From Actinomycetota bacterium (GTDB taxonomy: Bacteria > Actinomycetota > Thermoleophilia > Gaiellales > Gaiellaceae): a DNA stretch of 64,000 nt. The stretch covers positions 1 through 64,000 of the forward strand of contig WLID01000006.1 in NCBI GenBank assembly GCA_009702325.1, given 5' to 3'. The notes beneath the pieces were generated by a model. It ran no database searches and was not told the DNA's origin. It saw only the letters and a program-made list of their open reading frames with translations. The translations under genes and the position numbers were made by a program. Shown here piece after piece: positions 28,558-37,348 of the stretch; position 1 is the stretch's first letter, and each line of letters starts with the position of its first letter.

Positions 28558-29814
28558 CTACAGGAGGTCGAAGCACTCGAACTGGTTGCGCCGCATGATG
28601 CGCTCGGCAATTGTGATCGCTTGCTTCTCGGTTAGATCGCCGGCAGCAACCTCGGCTTCGAGCGTCTTTGTGAGCCAGCGACGGGCCTGGAGGGAGTAGG
28701 CGAGGACGTTCGTTGGCCACATCGTGTCGCCTCCGTAGGCGAACAGCTTGTTGACCGGGGCAGCATGGATGAAACGGCGTACAAAGTCGGAGCTGCTGTA
28801 GGGATCGATCGACCATGCCCAGCACAGGTCGACCCACACGTTTGCGTAATGCTTCGCGATCGAGATCAACTCGTCACCATAGGGATAGCCGATGTGCATG
28901 AGCACGAAGCGCGCCTCGGGGTAGCGGGCAAGCAGCTTGGTGAGGTGGCCTGGGCGAACCCAGGCGATCGTCATGCGCCCGTTGCGGGCGAACATGCCGG
29001 TGTGCACCTTGAAGGGTAGGCCGTATTCGATCGCATGCTCGATGCTGCGCGCCCAGCACCAGTCGCCGAGCACCGCGCGGTCGATGGATGTGCCGCCGTC
29101 GCGCAGCACTGCCTGCAGCGCATGTGTCGCCTCGGCCTCGGTGCGCTCTTCCCACGCGAGCGACCGGTCGTAGGCGTGCTGTGATTTCACGGCGATCGAA
29201 TGCGGCGCGTTCTTGAGGAAGATGGAGGCAATCGCGTTGCGGAGTGAGTCAAGGTCGGTGACCGTTACTCCGGTCTCGGCCGCGATCTTCTCGTTCTCGA
29301 TCTCGCCGCGGCAGAAGCTCCACATCGACAGGTCATAGGTGAAGAACTCGGGCGAGAGTGGCTCCGGGACGCGGTTCCACTGCATGTCGTCGATTTGCAC
29401 GTGGTCGAGCAACGCCACCTCGCGCATGAGCCGGAGTCGTTCCGCGTCGTTCTGCAAGGAGGCGACGATCGGCTGGGCGGCTTCGAGTGCCTCCGCCGTG
29501 ATCTCGTCGATGCCGTAGGTGTGATGGGCCGACAGGCGAATCGCTTCGCCGTAGCCCGCAAATTGCGTTCGCTCCCACGCTTCGCGAATGTCGTTGAAGC
29601 GTGCGGTGATCGACCCTGAGGCCGGGTTGAGGAGCCGTTCAAGCGCGTCGGGCTGGAGGCCCGCACTGACGAGGTCATGCCAGGCGTAGTGCCCAAACAG
29701 GTCTTGAAGGATGTCGGGACCGTTCTCGCGCCAAGCACCTGCCGGCTGCAGATGCTCGTGGGTGTCGACCAGGCGAATCGCCGCGATCTCGAACGCGAGA
29801 TCGGAGCTGCTCAT
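28558..29814 (-). CDS. amidohydrolase-2 family metal-dependent hydrolase
   Basis: 418 residues, TIM-barrel amidohydrolase. The N-terminal metal site is DTHEHLQP (HxH pattern about residues 18-20); FVLMHIGYPYG and YGGDTMWPTN supply later metal-site residues. Family members include decarboxylases, uronate isomerases and lactonases, so the reaction cannot be read directly. It is the last gene of the minus operon that starts at 37287 and overlaps the aldolase-like gene by 4 nt. Confidence 0.75.
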   Translation of the reverse strand: MSSSDLAFEIAAIRLVDTHEHLQPAGAWRENGPDILQDLFGHYAWHDLVSAGLQPDALERLLNPASGSITARFNDIREAWERTQFAGYGEAIRLSAHHTYGIDEITAEALEAAQPIVASLQNDAERLRLMREVALLDHVQIDDMQWNRVPEPLSPEFFTYDLSMWSFCRGEIENEKIAAETGVTVTDLDSLRNAIASIFLKNAPHSIAVKSQHAYDRSLAWEERTEAEATHALQAVLRDGGTSIDRAVLGDWCWARSIEHAIEYGLPFKVHTGMFARNGRMTIAWVRPGHLTKLLARYPEARFVLMHIGYPYGDELISIAKHYANVWVDLCWAWSIDPYSSSDFVRRFIHAAPVNKLFAYGGDTMWPTNVLAYSLQARRWLTKTLEAEVAAGDLTEKQAITIAERIMRRNQFECFDLL

Positions 29815-30815
29815 GCGGTGACCACGGATGCGCTCGCGATGATCGCTGCCGCTGCTTCGTCGATCTCGGCGTCGCCAATCAGACGGTGCGTGACGAAGCG
29901 AAGTCGGAAGTCGTCTCGGATAAAGGAGGCGACACCACGTTCGGCGAGCCGCTCAGCCACGGCCTCGGCACCCGAAGGGCAGTGGCAGAAGACGATGTTG
30001 CTCTCCACCGGGTCGACTTCGAGTCCACCTTCACGTAGAAGCTCCGCGAGTCGGCTTGCGCGCCGGTGATCATCGGCAAGCCGGTCGATCATTCCAAGAG
30101 CGATCGTGCCGGCCGCGGCGAAGATTCCGAGCTTGTGCAACGTGCCAGCACCAAGCGCTTTGATCTGCTCTCGCGCAGCCGCAACGGTGTCCGTCGAGCC
30201 GGCAAGCAGCGCACCAAACGGCGCCGACAGACCCTTGTTGAGGCTGAACGCGACGGTGTCGGCGGGGGCGGCGAGGGTTGCAAGAGGGACACCCAGCGCG
30301 ACCGACGCGTTGGCAAGTCGCGCACCATCAAGGTGTACCACCGCACCGTGCTCGTGGGCGACCGCGGCAAGCTCTGCAGTTTCGCGTGCTGAGATCGCCG
30401 TGCCTCCCGCACGCGTATTGGTGTTCTCGAGGCACAGCACCGCGGCGTCGTTCACTGTGATCGCCTCGGCCACACGGGAGGGCTCAAGGTGGCCTCTGGT
30501 TCCGGCAAGCGTTACCGGGCGCAGTCGGGCGAGCGAGCGAATGCCCATGCCCTCGCTTGTGAGGATGTGCGCATCCTGTTCGAGCACGACTGCTCGGCCG
30601 GGCTCGGCGAGCGTCAGGAGCGCAGCGACGTTCGCTGCAGTGCACGTGGGAACGAGCACCGCGGCCTGTTTGCCGAGGAGGGCAGCCCCGTCGCGTTCAA
30701 GCCGCTCGAGCGCGACATCCGTGTCGAACATCGGCCACGCGGGCGTATGAGCACGCATCGCGTCCCACATCTCCTCGGTGGGTTCCGAGCAGATGTCGGA
30801 GCGAAGGTCGATCAC
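29811..30815 (-). CDS. ltaE: threonine aldolase-like beta-eliminating lyase
   Basis: 334 residues, PLP fold type I. DLRSDICSEPTEEMWDAM is the classic N-terminus of low-specificity threonine aldolase. HLDGARLANA contacts the cofactor and the Schiff-base Lys is in FSLNKGLSAPFG. It would split threonine or another 3-hydroxy amino acid into glycine and an aldehyde. The GTG start overlaps the D-aminoacylase stop (GTGA). Placed after a D-aminoacylase, it may act on the released amino acid and could be a D-specific or hydroxy-amino-acid variant. Confidence 0.8.
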   Translation of the reverse strand: MIDLRSDICSEPTEEMWDAMRAHTPAWPMFDTDVALERLERDGAALLGKQAAVLVPTCTAANVAALLTLAEPGRAVVLEQDAHILTSEGMGIRSLARLRPVTLAGTRGHLEPSRVAEAITVNDAAVLCLENTNTRAGGTAISARETAELAAVAHEHGAVVHLDGARLANASVALGVPLATLAAPADTVAFSLNKGLSAPFGALLAGSTDTVAAAREQIKALGAGTLHKLGIFAAAGTIALGMIDRLADDHRRASRLAELLREGGLEVDPVESNIVFCHCPSGAEAVAERLAERGVASFIRDDFRLRFVTHRLIGDAEIDEAAAAIIASASVVTA

Positions 30816-32413
30816 GTTCGGGCGAGATGCACGCCAGGGCGAGCGCCTGTGTGCTCGCCGTTCGCGACCACGTGCGTGCCGTTGACGAACACGTCGTCGA
30901 CGCCCTGCACGTAGTGGAGCGGATCCAACAGCGTCGAGCCATCGGCAAGGCGCTCATAGTCAAAGATCAGAAGGTCGGCCGCGTAGCCCTTGGCCAGGGC
31001 ACCACGATCGTTCAGGCGGAAGTGGCGTGCAGGCATCAGCGTCATCTTGTAAATCGCCTCCTCGAGCGGGAGCGTTCCAAGTTCACGCACGTGATGCGTC
31101 AAGTAGTGGACGTGCCCGGCGTAACACACCGGATGCGCCGCGACGTTGTCGAGGCCAACATCGAGCGCCGCAGTAAAACCGTCAACTCCGAGCGAGAGCA
31201 TCGGATGCGAAATCATCTCTTTCAGGTGATCGTCGGTGAAGAGCTCACCGATCATCAGCAGCGCGTCCATGCCGGCGCCGGCGTCGGCGATGATGTCGAA
31301 GAACGCGTCCCACTCGGACTTGCCCATCAGCTCGGCGATCTCCGGGAACGACTTTCCGTCAAGCCCTGGGTACTGCGGGCTTGCCTGCAGACGCACTCGA
31401 TGCCATTCACCTGCGTGAATGAAGCGCCAATAGCGATCGCACTCGTGCTTCAACTTCTCGCGCAACGATGGGTCACGAAGCCGCTTCTGCGCCTCCTGCC
31501 AACCGTCGGCGCCCACCCACGGCGGGAGAATGCCGACCATGGCGCCGAGCCCATCGTTGAACGGGGTGGTGTCGGCGAGCACGTCAAGACCCTCGACCTC
31601 GCGGGCGTGCTGCATTGTGTCGACCGCACGCTGCCACGCGCCAGGTGCGGCACCTGTGCGATTACGCACGTTGAGATGGGAGATTTCGCCACTCGTGCCA
31701 CCGTCGCGGATGATCGTCAGGAACTCCTCGATCGACTCCTGCAGAAACTGGTCGCGGTTACGAATGTGGCTTGTGTAGTGGCCCTTGTAGCGGCCGACCA
31801 CCTTGTTGAGCCGCACGACCTCGTCGGTCGGAGACTCACGACCCGGCGCGAACTCAAGGCCGGTGGAGAGGCCGAGAGCGCCAGCGTCCATCGCTTCGGC
31901 GACATAGTTCTCCATGGCGCGCATCTGCTCTTCCGTCGCGATACGCTCGCGGACACCAGCGGCAAAGCGAACGGTGTTGTGGCCAACAAACCATGCGAGG
32001 TTGACCGAGTGGCCGACGTTGCGGATGAAGTCGAGATGATCCGCGAACGACTCCCATTCCACTGGGCCGGGATACGCAAAGGTGCGCAGTCGGCCCTCGA
32101 TCGCAGCCTTTGAGTGCACGGAAACCGGAGCGTATGTCCAGCCGCAGTTGCCAACTACCTCGGTGGTGACGCCCTGGCGAATGGTGCTCTCGCAGTTTGG
32201 GTTAGTGAGGAGCGTGAAATCGCTGTGGCTGTGAGGATCGACGAACCCCGGGCTGATGTAGCGGCCCGTCGCGTCAATCACGAGCTCGGCGTCGGAGCCG
32301 TCAAGTGTTCCGACGTCGACGATCCGGCCGTTCTCGATCGCGACATCGCCCACGAACGCGGCGGCACCGGTGCCGTCGACGATCGTGCCGTTCTTGATCA
32401 GGACGTCGGTCAC
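30812..32413 (-). CDS. N-acyl-D-amino acid deacylase (D-aminoacylase) copy 1
   Basis: 533 residues, amidohydrolase superfamily. The small beta domain at the N-terminus opens TDVLIKNGTIVDGTG. Metal-site elements are GFVDPHSHSDF, VGNCGW with the Cys ligand of D-aminoacylases, YTSHIRNR and EISHLNV. LSLGVDGFT supplies the catalytic Asp near the C-terminal end. It removes the acyl group from N-acyl-D-amino acids or a related amide. The GTG at 32413 overlaps the stop of the dppC gene (GTGA). Upstream in-frame codons are an arginine-rich shadow of dppC and are rejected. Co-transcription with a peptide importer suggests the substrate is imported. Confidence 0.85.
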   Translation of the reverse strand: MTDVLIKNGTIVDGTGAAAFVGDVAIENGRIVDVGTLDGSDAELVIDATGRYISPGFVDPHSHSDFTLLTNPNCESTIRQGVTTEVVGNCGWTYAPVSVHSKAAIEGRLRTFAYPGPVEWESFADHLDFIRNVGHSVNLAWFVGHNTVRFAAGVRERIATEEQMRAMENYVAEAMDAGALGLSTGLEFAPGRESPTDEVVRLNKVVGRYKGHYTSHIRNRDQFLQESIEEFLTIIRDGGTSGEISHLNVRNRTGAAPGAWQRAVDTMQHAREVEGLDVLADTTPFNDGLGAMVGILPPWVGADGWQEAQKRLRDPSLREKLKHECDRYWRFIHAGEWHRVRLQASPQYPGLDGKSFPEIAELMGKSEWDAFFDIIADAGAGMDALLMIGELFTDDHLKEMISHPMLSLGVDGFTAALDVGLDNVAAHPVCYAGHVHYLTHHVRELGTLPLEEAIYKMTLMPARHFRLNDRGALAKGYAADLLIFDYERLADGSTLLDPLHYVQGVDDVFVNGTHVVANGEHTGARPGVHLART

Positions 32414-33303
32414 TTCTTCGTGACCGCGTCTGTGACGCCGCCGACGCGCGGATCGAGGATGTCGCGCAGACCGTCGCCAAGGAAGTTGAAGCCGAGGACG
32501 ATGATCATGATCGCGGCACCCGGGAAAATCGACATCCAGATGCTCGTGCCGACGTATTGGCGTGCGGTCGCGAGCATGTTGCCCCACGCGGCCTCAGGCG
32601 GCTGAATGCCAAGGCCAAGGTACGAAAGCGTTGCTTCGCTCAGGATCGCTTGCGAGAAGTAGACGGAAGTGAGAACGATGATCGGCGCCGTGATGTTCGG
32701 TAGGACGTGGCGGAAGATCACACGGAAATCGCTCGCGCCAAGGGCCCGGCTCGATTCGATGAACGGAAAGCCCATCACTTCGAGGACGGCCGCGCGGACG
32801 ACTCGGGCAAACGGGGCGGTGATGATGATGCCGATTGCGATCATCGCGTTGCGGCGCGTCGGGCCAAGAAGACCGGCGATCACGATGGCGAGCACAAGGC
32901 CCGGGAACGCAAAGACAAGGTCGATGACGCGGCTGACGAGCTGATCGACGATGCCCTTGTAGTAGCCAGCGAGCATCCCGAGCACCGTGCCCGCGACAAG
33001 CGCAATTGCTGTGGCGGTGGCGCCAACCTGCAGCGAAACCTGCGCACCATGGATGATACGGGCGAGGGAGTCACGGCCGATCTCGTCGGTGCCAAACGGA
33101 TGTGCCCAGCTAGGGCCAAGCAGACGGTCGGCGTTCGAGAGGTTCGGGTCGTTCGTCCAGATCAGGTTTCCGATCAGGGCTGTGAGGATCACGAACGCAA
33201 CGATGATGGCACCCGCGATTCCGATGGGGTTACGCCACTTTGCGGGAACGACAAGGAAGCGGCGCCGCGGCACCGCTTTCCAGGTTTCGGTCAACGTGCT
33301 CAA
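32410..33303 (-). CDS. dppC: di/oligopeptide ABC transporter permease DppC
   Basis: 297 residues. A long N-terminal tail, then six membrane segments. The signature GPSWAHPFGTDEIGRD is near the N-terminus and the EAA loop (SRALGASDFRVIFRHVLPN) in the C-terminal half. It forms the channel with DppB. TTG start overlaps the dppB stop (TTGA). The matching ATPases are encoded on the other strand from 38048. Confidence 0.9.
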   Translation of the reverse strand: MSTLTETWKAVPRRRFLVVPAKWRNPIGIAGAIIVAFVILTALIGNLIWTNDPNLSNADRLLGPSWAHPFGTDEIGRDSLARIIHGAQVSLQVGATATAIALVAGTVLGMLAGYYKGIVDQLVSRVIDLVFAFPGLVLAIVIAGLLGPTRRNAMIAIGIIITAPFARVVRAAVLEVMGFPFIESSRALGASDFRVIFRHVLPNITAPIIVLTSVYFSQAILSEATLSYLGLGIQPPEAAWGNMLATARQYVGTSIWMSIFPGAAIMIIVLGFNFLGDGLRDILDPRVGGVTDAVTKK

Positions 33304-34256
33304 TCTGCCACCGAGATCCTTGGGTCGAGAAGGCCGTAAACGAGGTCGACGAGCGTGTTCACGATCACGAACACCGCTGCGATCAGAAGCGTCGTTGCTT
33401 CGATCAGCGGGTAGTCACGCTGGGAGATCGCATGGAGCAGGTTGAAGCCGACGCCGGGCAGATTGAAGATCGTCTCGACGACCGCTGCGCCGGCGATCAG
33501 GTAGCCAACCTCGAAGCCCGCGACTGTGACGACAGGGATCAGCGCGTTGCGGAGCGCGTGCTTGATCAGAACGGTCCGACGCGGCACACCCTTGGCGCGC
33601 GCGGTGCGAACGTAGTCGAGGTTCAGCACCTCGAGCATCGTCGCGCGCAACATGCGCATCACGATTGCGAGCGTGAATACCGAGATCGACAGGGCCGGAA
33701 ACACAAACTGGGTGAAGTTCTTCCACGGGTCGGTGGTGATCGACACGTAGAGCAGCGGCGGCAGCCAGTTGAACACCTGCGAGGTGAAGATGATCAGCAG
33801 GGTCGCGAGCCAGAAGCCAGGAATCGAGATGCCAATCAGGCCTGTGAGGCGGGCGCCATAGTCGGCAGCCGAGTCGCGCTTCACCGCAGAGATGACACCG
33901 AGCGGGATCGCGAAGAGCAAAGCGATCACGATGCCGAGCACGATCAGCTCAGCGGTGATGTGGATGGAGTGGCCGAGGATCTCCGAGATCGGCTGACCCG
34001 TCTGGAACGAGTTGCCGAAGTCGCCATGGAACAGGATCCGGCCAGCCCAGTGGGTGTACTGGTGGAAGTACGAACCGTCGATGCCGAGCTGCTTCCGAAC
34101 AAGATCCTTCTGTTCGTCGGTGGCTGCTTCATCGCCGAAGAAGATGATCGAAATGATGTCGCCGGTCATCAACCGCACCATCAGGAAGATCGTGACCGAG
34201 ACCGCAAACAGCGTTGCGATCATTGCGATCAGGCGGCGAATAAGGAACGTCGTCAT
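33300..34256 (-). CDS. dppB: di/oligopeptide ABC transporter permease DppB
   Basis: 318 residues. MTTFLIRRLIAMIATLFAVS is the typical first helix of DppB/OppB proteins. GDFGNSFQTGQPI is the periplasmic signature and VRTARAKGVPRRTVLIKHAL the EAA loop. ATG 34256 is chosen because the first helix begins there; longer readings run into the spacer hairpin. A 110-bp gap with a strong hairpin separates it from the binding-protein gene. Confidence 0.9.
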   Translation of the reverse strand: MTTFLIRRLIAMIATLFAVSVTIFLMVRLMTGDIISIIFFGDEAATDEQKDLVRKQLGIDGSYFHQYTHWAGRILFHGDFGNSFQTGQPISEILGHSIHITAELIVLGIVIALLFAIPLGVISAVKRDSAADYGARLTGLIGISIPGFWLATLLIIFTSQVFNWLPPLLYVSITTDPWKNFTQFVFPALSISVFTLAIVMRMLRATMLEVLNLDYVRTARAKGVPRRTVLIKHALRNALIPVVTVAGFEVGYLIAGAAVVETIFNLPGVGFNLLHAISQRDYPLIEATTLLIAAVFVIVNTLVDLVYGLLDPRISVAD

Positions 34257-34313
34257 GTCTGGTTGATCCGTGAGGTTGAGGCGAAAAGGAAAGAAATGGT
34301 GCGTAAAAGGGGT

Positions 34314-34346
34314 GACGGCGGGGCAGGTCGGGCCTGCCCCGCCGTC
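34314..34346 (-). terminator. intercistronic hairpin between binding protein and dppB
   Basis: 14-bp perfect inverted repeat (34314-34327 and 34333-34346) with a 5-nt loop, 20 bp after the stop of the binding-protein gene. Such hairpins downstream of a solute-binding-protein gene usually protect that message and reduce read-through, so the receptor is made in excess of the permeases. There is no U-tract. Confidence 0.55.
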
Positions 34347-34366
34347 GGCGAGGAATGACGCTAGAA

Positions 34367-36004
34367 CTACGCCTTGATGTAGGCGTTGCGCAGACCGGTG
34401 TTGAAGTCGGTGAACGCGACGTACATGTTCTTGACCCGACGGTTCACGACCTGCCACTTCGAAACCGACACGAGGCCGATCTCGAGGCACTCGTCCATGA
34501 GAACCTTGTTGAGGTCCTGATAGATCGGAATGCGCTTGGCCGGGTCGAGGGTGATGCGACCGTTGCCGATGTCCTTGAACATCTGCTTGTTGCCGCCCCA
34601 ACCGGAGAACCACTTGCCGTAGATGGCAGCGGCCGGGTGGTACTCAGCGACGTAACCGTCGACGTCACCGCGCATACCGCGGGCGGTGAGATCCCAGTCG
34701 AAGGCACCGGCGCTGTTGTTGGCAGCGAACGTTGCGGTGTCCTGCGGAACGATGTTCACGTTGATGCCGATCTGCGAGAGGTCCGCCTTGATCAGCGCAG
34801 CGATTGCTGCGAAGTCAGTCGGGGTCGCGAAGGTCGTCATCGTGACGTCGAAGCCCGAGACACCAGCAGCCTTCATCAGCGACTTGGCGGTCGGGAGGTC
34901 GTACTTCTCGTACTTGCTCTGGAGCTGGTCATCCGTGAGCGTCCACGGGCCGTAACCGGCAGCGACAACGCCTGAGTACTGGCCGTAGCCGTTGTAGACC
35001 TGCTTGAGGATGTTCGCGCGGTTGATGGCGAAGTTGATCGCCTGCCGCACCTGCTTCTTCGACCAGGGCTTGTTCTCGCCCGGCTTGATCGTGAACTGCA
35101 GTTCACGGAACGCCGCCGTCAGGCCATGGAGCACCGTGACGTTCGGGGCACCGTTGATGGCGGCTGCGCCGTCAACCGAAACCGTTGCACCGTCGATCTG
35201 GCCGGTGCGCAGCGCCGCGAGGCGGGTCTGCTCATCGGTGATGATCGGGAAGTTGATGGCATCCAAGTACGGGAGGCCCGGCTTCCAGTAGTTCGGGTTC
35301 TTGACGAAGTTGACGTGATCGTTCGAGACGTACTTGCCATTCAGCATGAACGGGCCCGTACCGATGCCGTCCGTCGCCATGTTCTTCGAGCTGTAGATGC
35401 CGTTCGGCACGATCGACGAGTACCGCTGCCACGCCAGGTAGCCGTAGACGCGAGCGTCAGGCTGCTTGAGGTACATGCGGACCGATGTCGGCGTGATTGC
35501 CTCGAGATGATCGATGGCCGGCAACTGGCTCGTTGACGCCGACGTACCCGGAGCGGGCGGGGTGGCCTGCTGCAGGAACGAGTAGATGACGTCGTTTGCC
35601 GTAACCGGCGAGCCGTCCGAGAACTTGATGCCCTTGCGGATCTGGAAGTCGATCGACTTCTTGCCCGAGACCTTGTAGCTCTCGGCGATAGCCGGCTTGA
35701 GGTTCAGCTTCGGATCCCACTCGAGCAGAGACTCGTACATCATCTCGTTGCCCCAGCGGTTTGCCGTAAGCGTTGCGCCGAATGGTGCGATGAACGCCGG
35801 ATCCTGCTCGAGCGCCCAGGTGACCGTACCGCCGGTCGGAACCTTCGCACTGGTGCGTGCTGCCTTCGAGCGGGCTGCCTCTGCCGGTGCGGCGACCGCG
35901 CCGGCGACGAGAGCGCCGGCACCGAGCTTGCCGGCCTTCGCCAGCAGGCCCCGACGACTGACCTCGCGCTCGAGAGGCGAGCTTTCGCTTGGCTTGTCAG
36001 ACAT
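34367..36004 (-). CDS. peptide-type ABC substrate-binding protein, Tat signal
   Basis: 545 residues, SBP family 5 (DppA/OppA type). The N-terminus has a twin-arginine signal (SRRGLLAKAGKLGAGALVAG), so it is exported folded and probably stays anchored or is cleaved after APAEAA. FQIRKGIKFSDGSPVTANDV is the hallmark of the family. The ligand is a di- or oligopeptide or peptide-like amide; co-transcription with a D-aminoacylase favours N-acylated or D-amino-acid compounds. AAGGAGGAGG precedes the ATG. The gene follows the enolase-superfamily gene after 125 bp, an AT-richer spacer that may hold its own promoter, although I could not identify one. Confidence 0.88.
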   Translation of the reverse strand: MSDKPSESSPLEREVSRRGLLAKAGKLGAGALVAGAVAAPAEAARSKAARTSAKVPTGGTVTWALEQDPAFIAPFGATLTANRWGNEMMYESLLEWDPKLNLKPAIAESYKVSGKKSIDFQIRKGIKFSDGSPVTANDVIYSFLQQATPPAPGTSASTSQLPAIDHLEAITPTSVRMYLKQPDARVYGYLAWQRYSSIVPNGIYSSKNMATDGIGTGPFMLNGKYVSNDHVNFVKNPNYWKPGLPYLDAINFPIITDEQTRLAALRTGQIDGATVSVDGAAAINGAPNVTVLHGLTAAFRELQFTIKPGENKPWSKKQVRQAINFAINRANILKQVYNGYGQYSGVVAAGYGPWTLTDDQLQSKYEKYDLPTAKSLMKAAGVSGFDVTMTTFATPTDFAAIAALIKADLSQIGINVNIVPQDTATFAANNSAGAFDWDLTARGMRGDVDGYVAEYHPAAAIYGKWFSGWGGNKQMFKDIGNGRITLDPAKRIPIYQDLNKVLMDECLEIGLVSVSKWQVVNRRVKNMYVAFTDFNTGLRNAYIKA

Positions 36005-36129
36005 GTGCCCCTCCTCCTTACTTCTTTGGTGAAGACCGTTGAATGGTGACTTGTTCAGTGGTGCTTGCCGGTAATTCTGACGTACGTTGGGTCGTGCGTT
36101 TGAACTTTTTGTTCGGGGGAGTGATTCTT

Positions 36130-37287
36130 TTAGAGGATCTGCCCCACACTTGGGGCTTCGCCCTCAATATCGTCGTAGAACGGCGATTCACGCAGCTCAA
36201 GAGCTGCGAGCTCTGCAACGGCGCTGTCATCCAATGAAACGCCAAGACCGGGCGAATGTTGGAGAGCAACCTTGCCATCTTTGATCGCCACGGGCTCAGT
36301 GAGCACATCGCGAAGCTGGAGGGGGTAGTGGGTGTCGTTTGCGAAGGTGAAGTACGGCGACGCCGCCGCGAGATGCACGTTCGCAGTTGTTGCAACACCA
36401 AGTTCAGCCCAGCTGCCGATTGAGCACCATTTCCCTGCATTTGCAGCGAGTTCGGCGATCATTGCTGCGCGCGTAAGTCCGCCAGCTTCGGAGGGGTAGA
36501 CCACGAAGACATCGCATGCCTCGGCTTTGATCAGCGCGAGAGCCGAACGGACGCTCGTGCATCCTTCGTCGGCCGCGATCGGTGAGGAGACAGCGCGGCG
36601 AACGATCGCCATGCCCTCAATGTCAAAGTCTGCGACCGGCTGCTCGGTGAACTGCAGGTCGAACGGCTCAAGCGCCTTGATCCACTTGATCGCGGTAGGA
36701 ACGCTCCAGTTCATGTTCGCGTCGATCCGGATCTTCACGTCGTAGCCAACCCGGTCGCGGATCGCGGCAAGCGTGTCGTAATCCTGCGAGAGGTTGCGAC
36801 CGACCTTGATCTTCAGCTCGTTGTGGCCGAGATTGACGAAGTCGGCGGCCTTCTGGGCATTGGCCTCGGGCTCGTCGATAAAGAGGTAGCCGATCACCGG
36901 GGCCGCTTCGCGCGTCCGACCGCCAAGCAGCTCGGCGACAGGAACACCAAGTGCCTTCCCCTTCAGATCGAAGAGGGCGATTTCGATGCCCGACATGGCG
37001 TAGTTCGCGATGCCCGCCCAGTTACGCGCGTACTCCTCGAGGCGCTGCATCAACCAGTCGATGCGGAGAGGGTCCTGACCGATCAGAAACTGCGAGAACT
37101 CGCGATCGATAATCGTCTGAATCGTTGGCAGCGTCGGCCCTGGAGCCTCACCGAGCCCGACGATACCCTCGTCGGTGTGGATCTTCACCATCAGACCCGA
37201 CGCGGATGTGCGAATACCCCCGGTCCATTTCAGCGGTTCCCGGAGGGGTGTTCGTACAGCGGTCGTCTCGATGCTTGTAATCCGCAA
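36130..37287 (-). CDS. enolase-superfamily enzyme, muconate-lactonising/epimerase-like
   Basis: 385 residues. The capping domain is followed by the barrel with the Lys pair in ELKIKVG, metal ligands Asp in RIDANMNW, Glu in FTEQP and Asp in AADEG. In most of this subgroup the sixth strand carries a second catalytic Lys (pattern K then GG); here the equivalent stretch is VVYPSEAGGL, without Lys. It could therefore be a one-base enzyme or a specialised epimerase, dehydratase or racemase. The TTG at 37287 is the best start because it matches where the family begins; no strong ribosome site is visible. It is the first gene of the minus operon with the binding protein, permeases and deacylase, and is read from the operator-bearing promoter at 37298-37348. 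Confidence 0.75.
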   Translation of the reverse strand: MRITSIETTAVRTPLREPLKWTGGIRTSASGLMVKIHTDEGIVGLGEAPGPTLPTIQTIIDREFSQFLIGQDPLRIDWLMQRLEEYARNWAGIANYAMSGIEIALFDLKGKALGVPVAELLGGRTREAAPVIGYLFIDEPEANAQKAADFVNLGHNELKIKVGRNLSQDYDTLAAIRDRVGYDVKIRIDANMNWSVPTAIKWIKALEPFDLQFTEQPVADFDIEGMAIVRRAVSSPIAADEGCTSVRSALALIKAEACDVFVVYPSEAGGLTRAAMIAELAANAGKWCSIGSWAELGVATTANVHLAAASPYFTFANDTHYPLQLRDVLTEPVAIKDGKVALQHSPGLGVSLDDSAVAELAALELRESPFYDDIEGEAPSVGQIL

Positions 37288-37297
37288 GAGGGGCTGT

Positions 37298-37348
37298 ACA
37301 CTAGGCCGCTCCCTGGAGATTGTCAACCATCCTGGGATTGTCAACAAT
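37298..37348. promoter_or_regulatory. divergent promoter with paired operator beside the GntR gene
   Basis: Near-palindromes ATTGTCAACCAT (37319-37330) and ATTGTCAACAAT (37337-37348) are spaced 18 bp, matching the pair at 23616-23645 in sequence and spacing. On the minus strand TTGACA (37321-37326), 17 nt and TAGTGT (37298-37303) form a good promoter, with the -35 box inside the first palindrome. On the plus strand TTGTCA, 17 nt, AACAAT would place both boxes in the palindromes; alternatively TTGTAA (37276) with TACACT (37297). Autoregulation by the adjacent GntR protein is likely. Confidence 0.7.
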
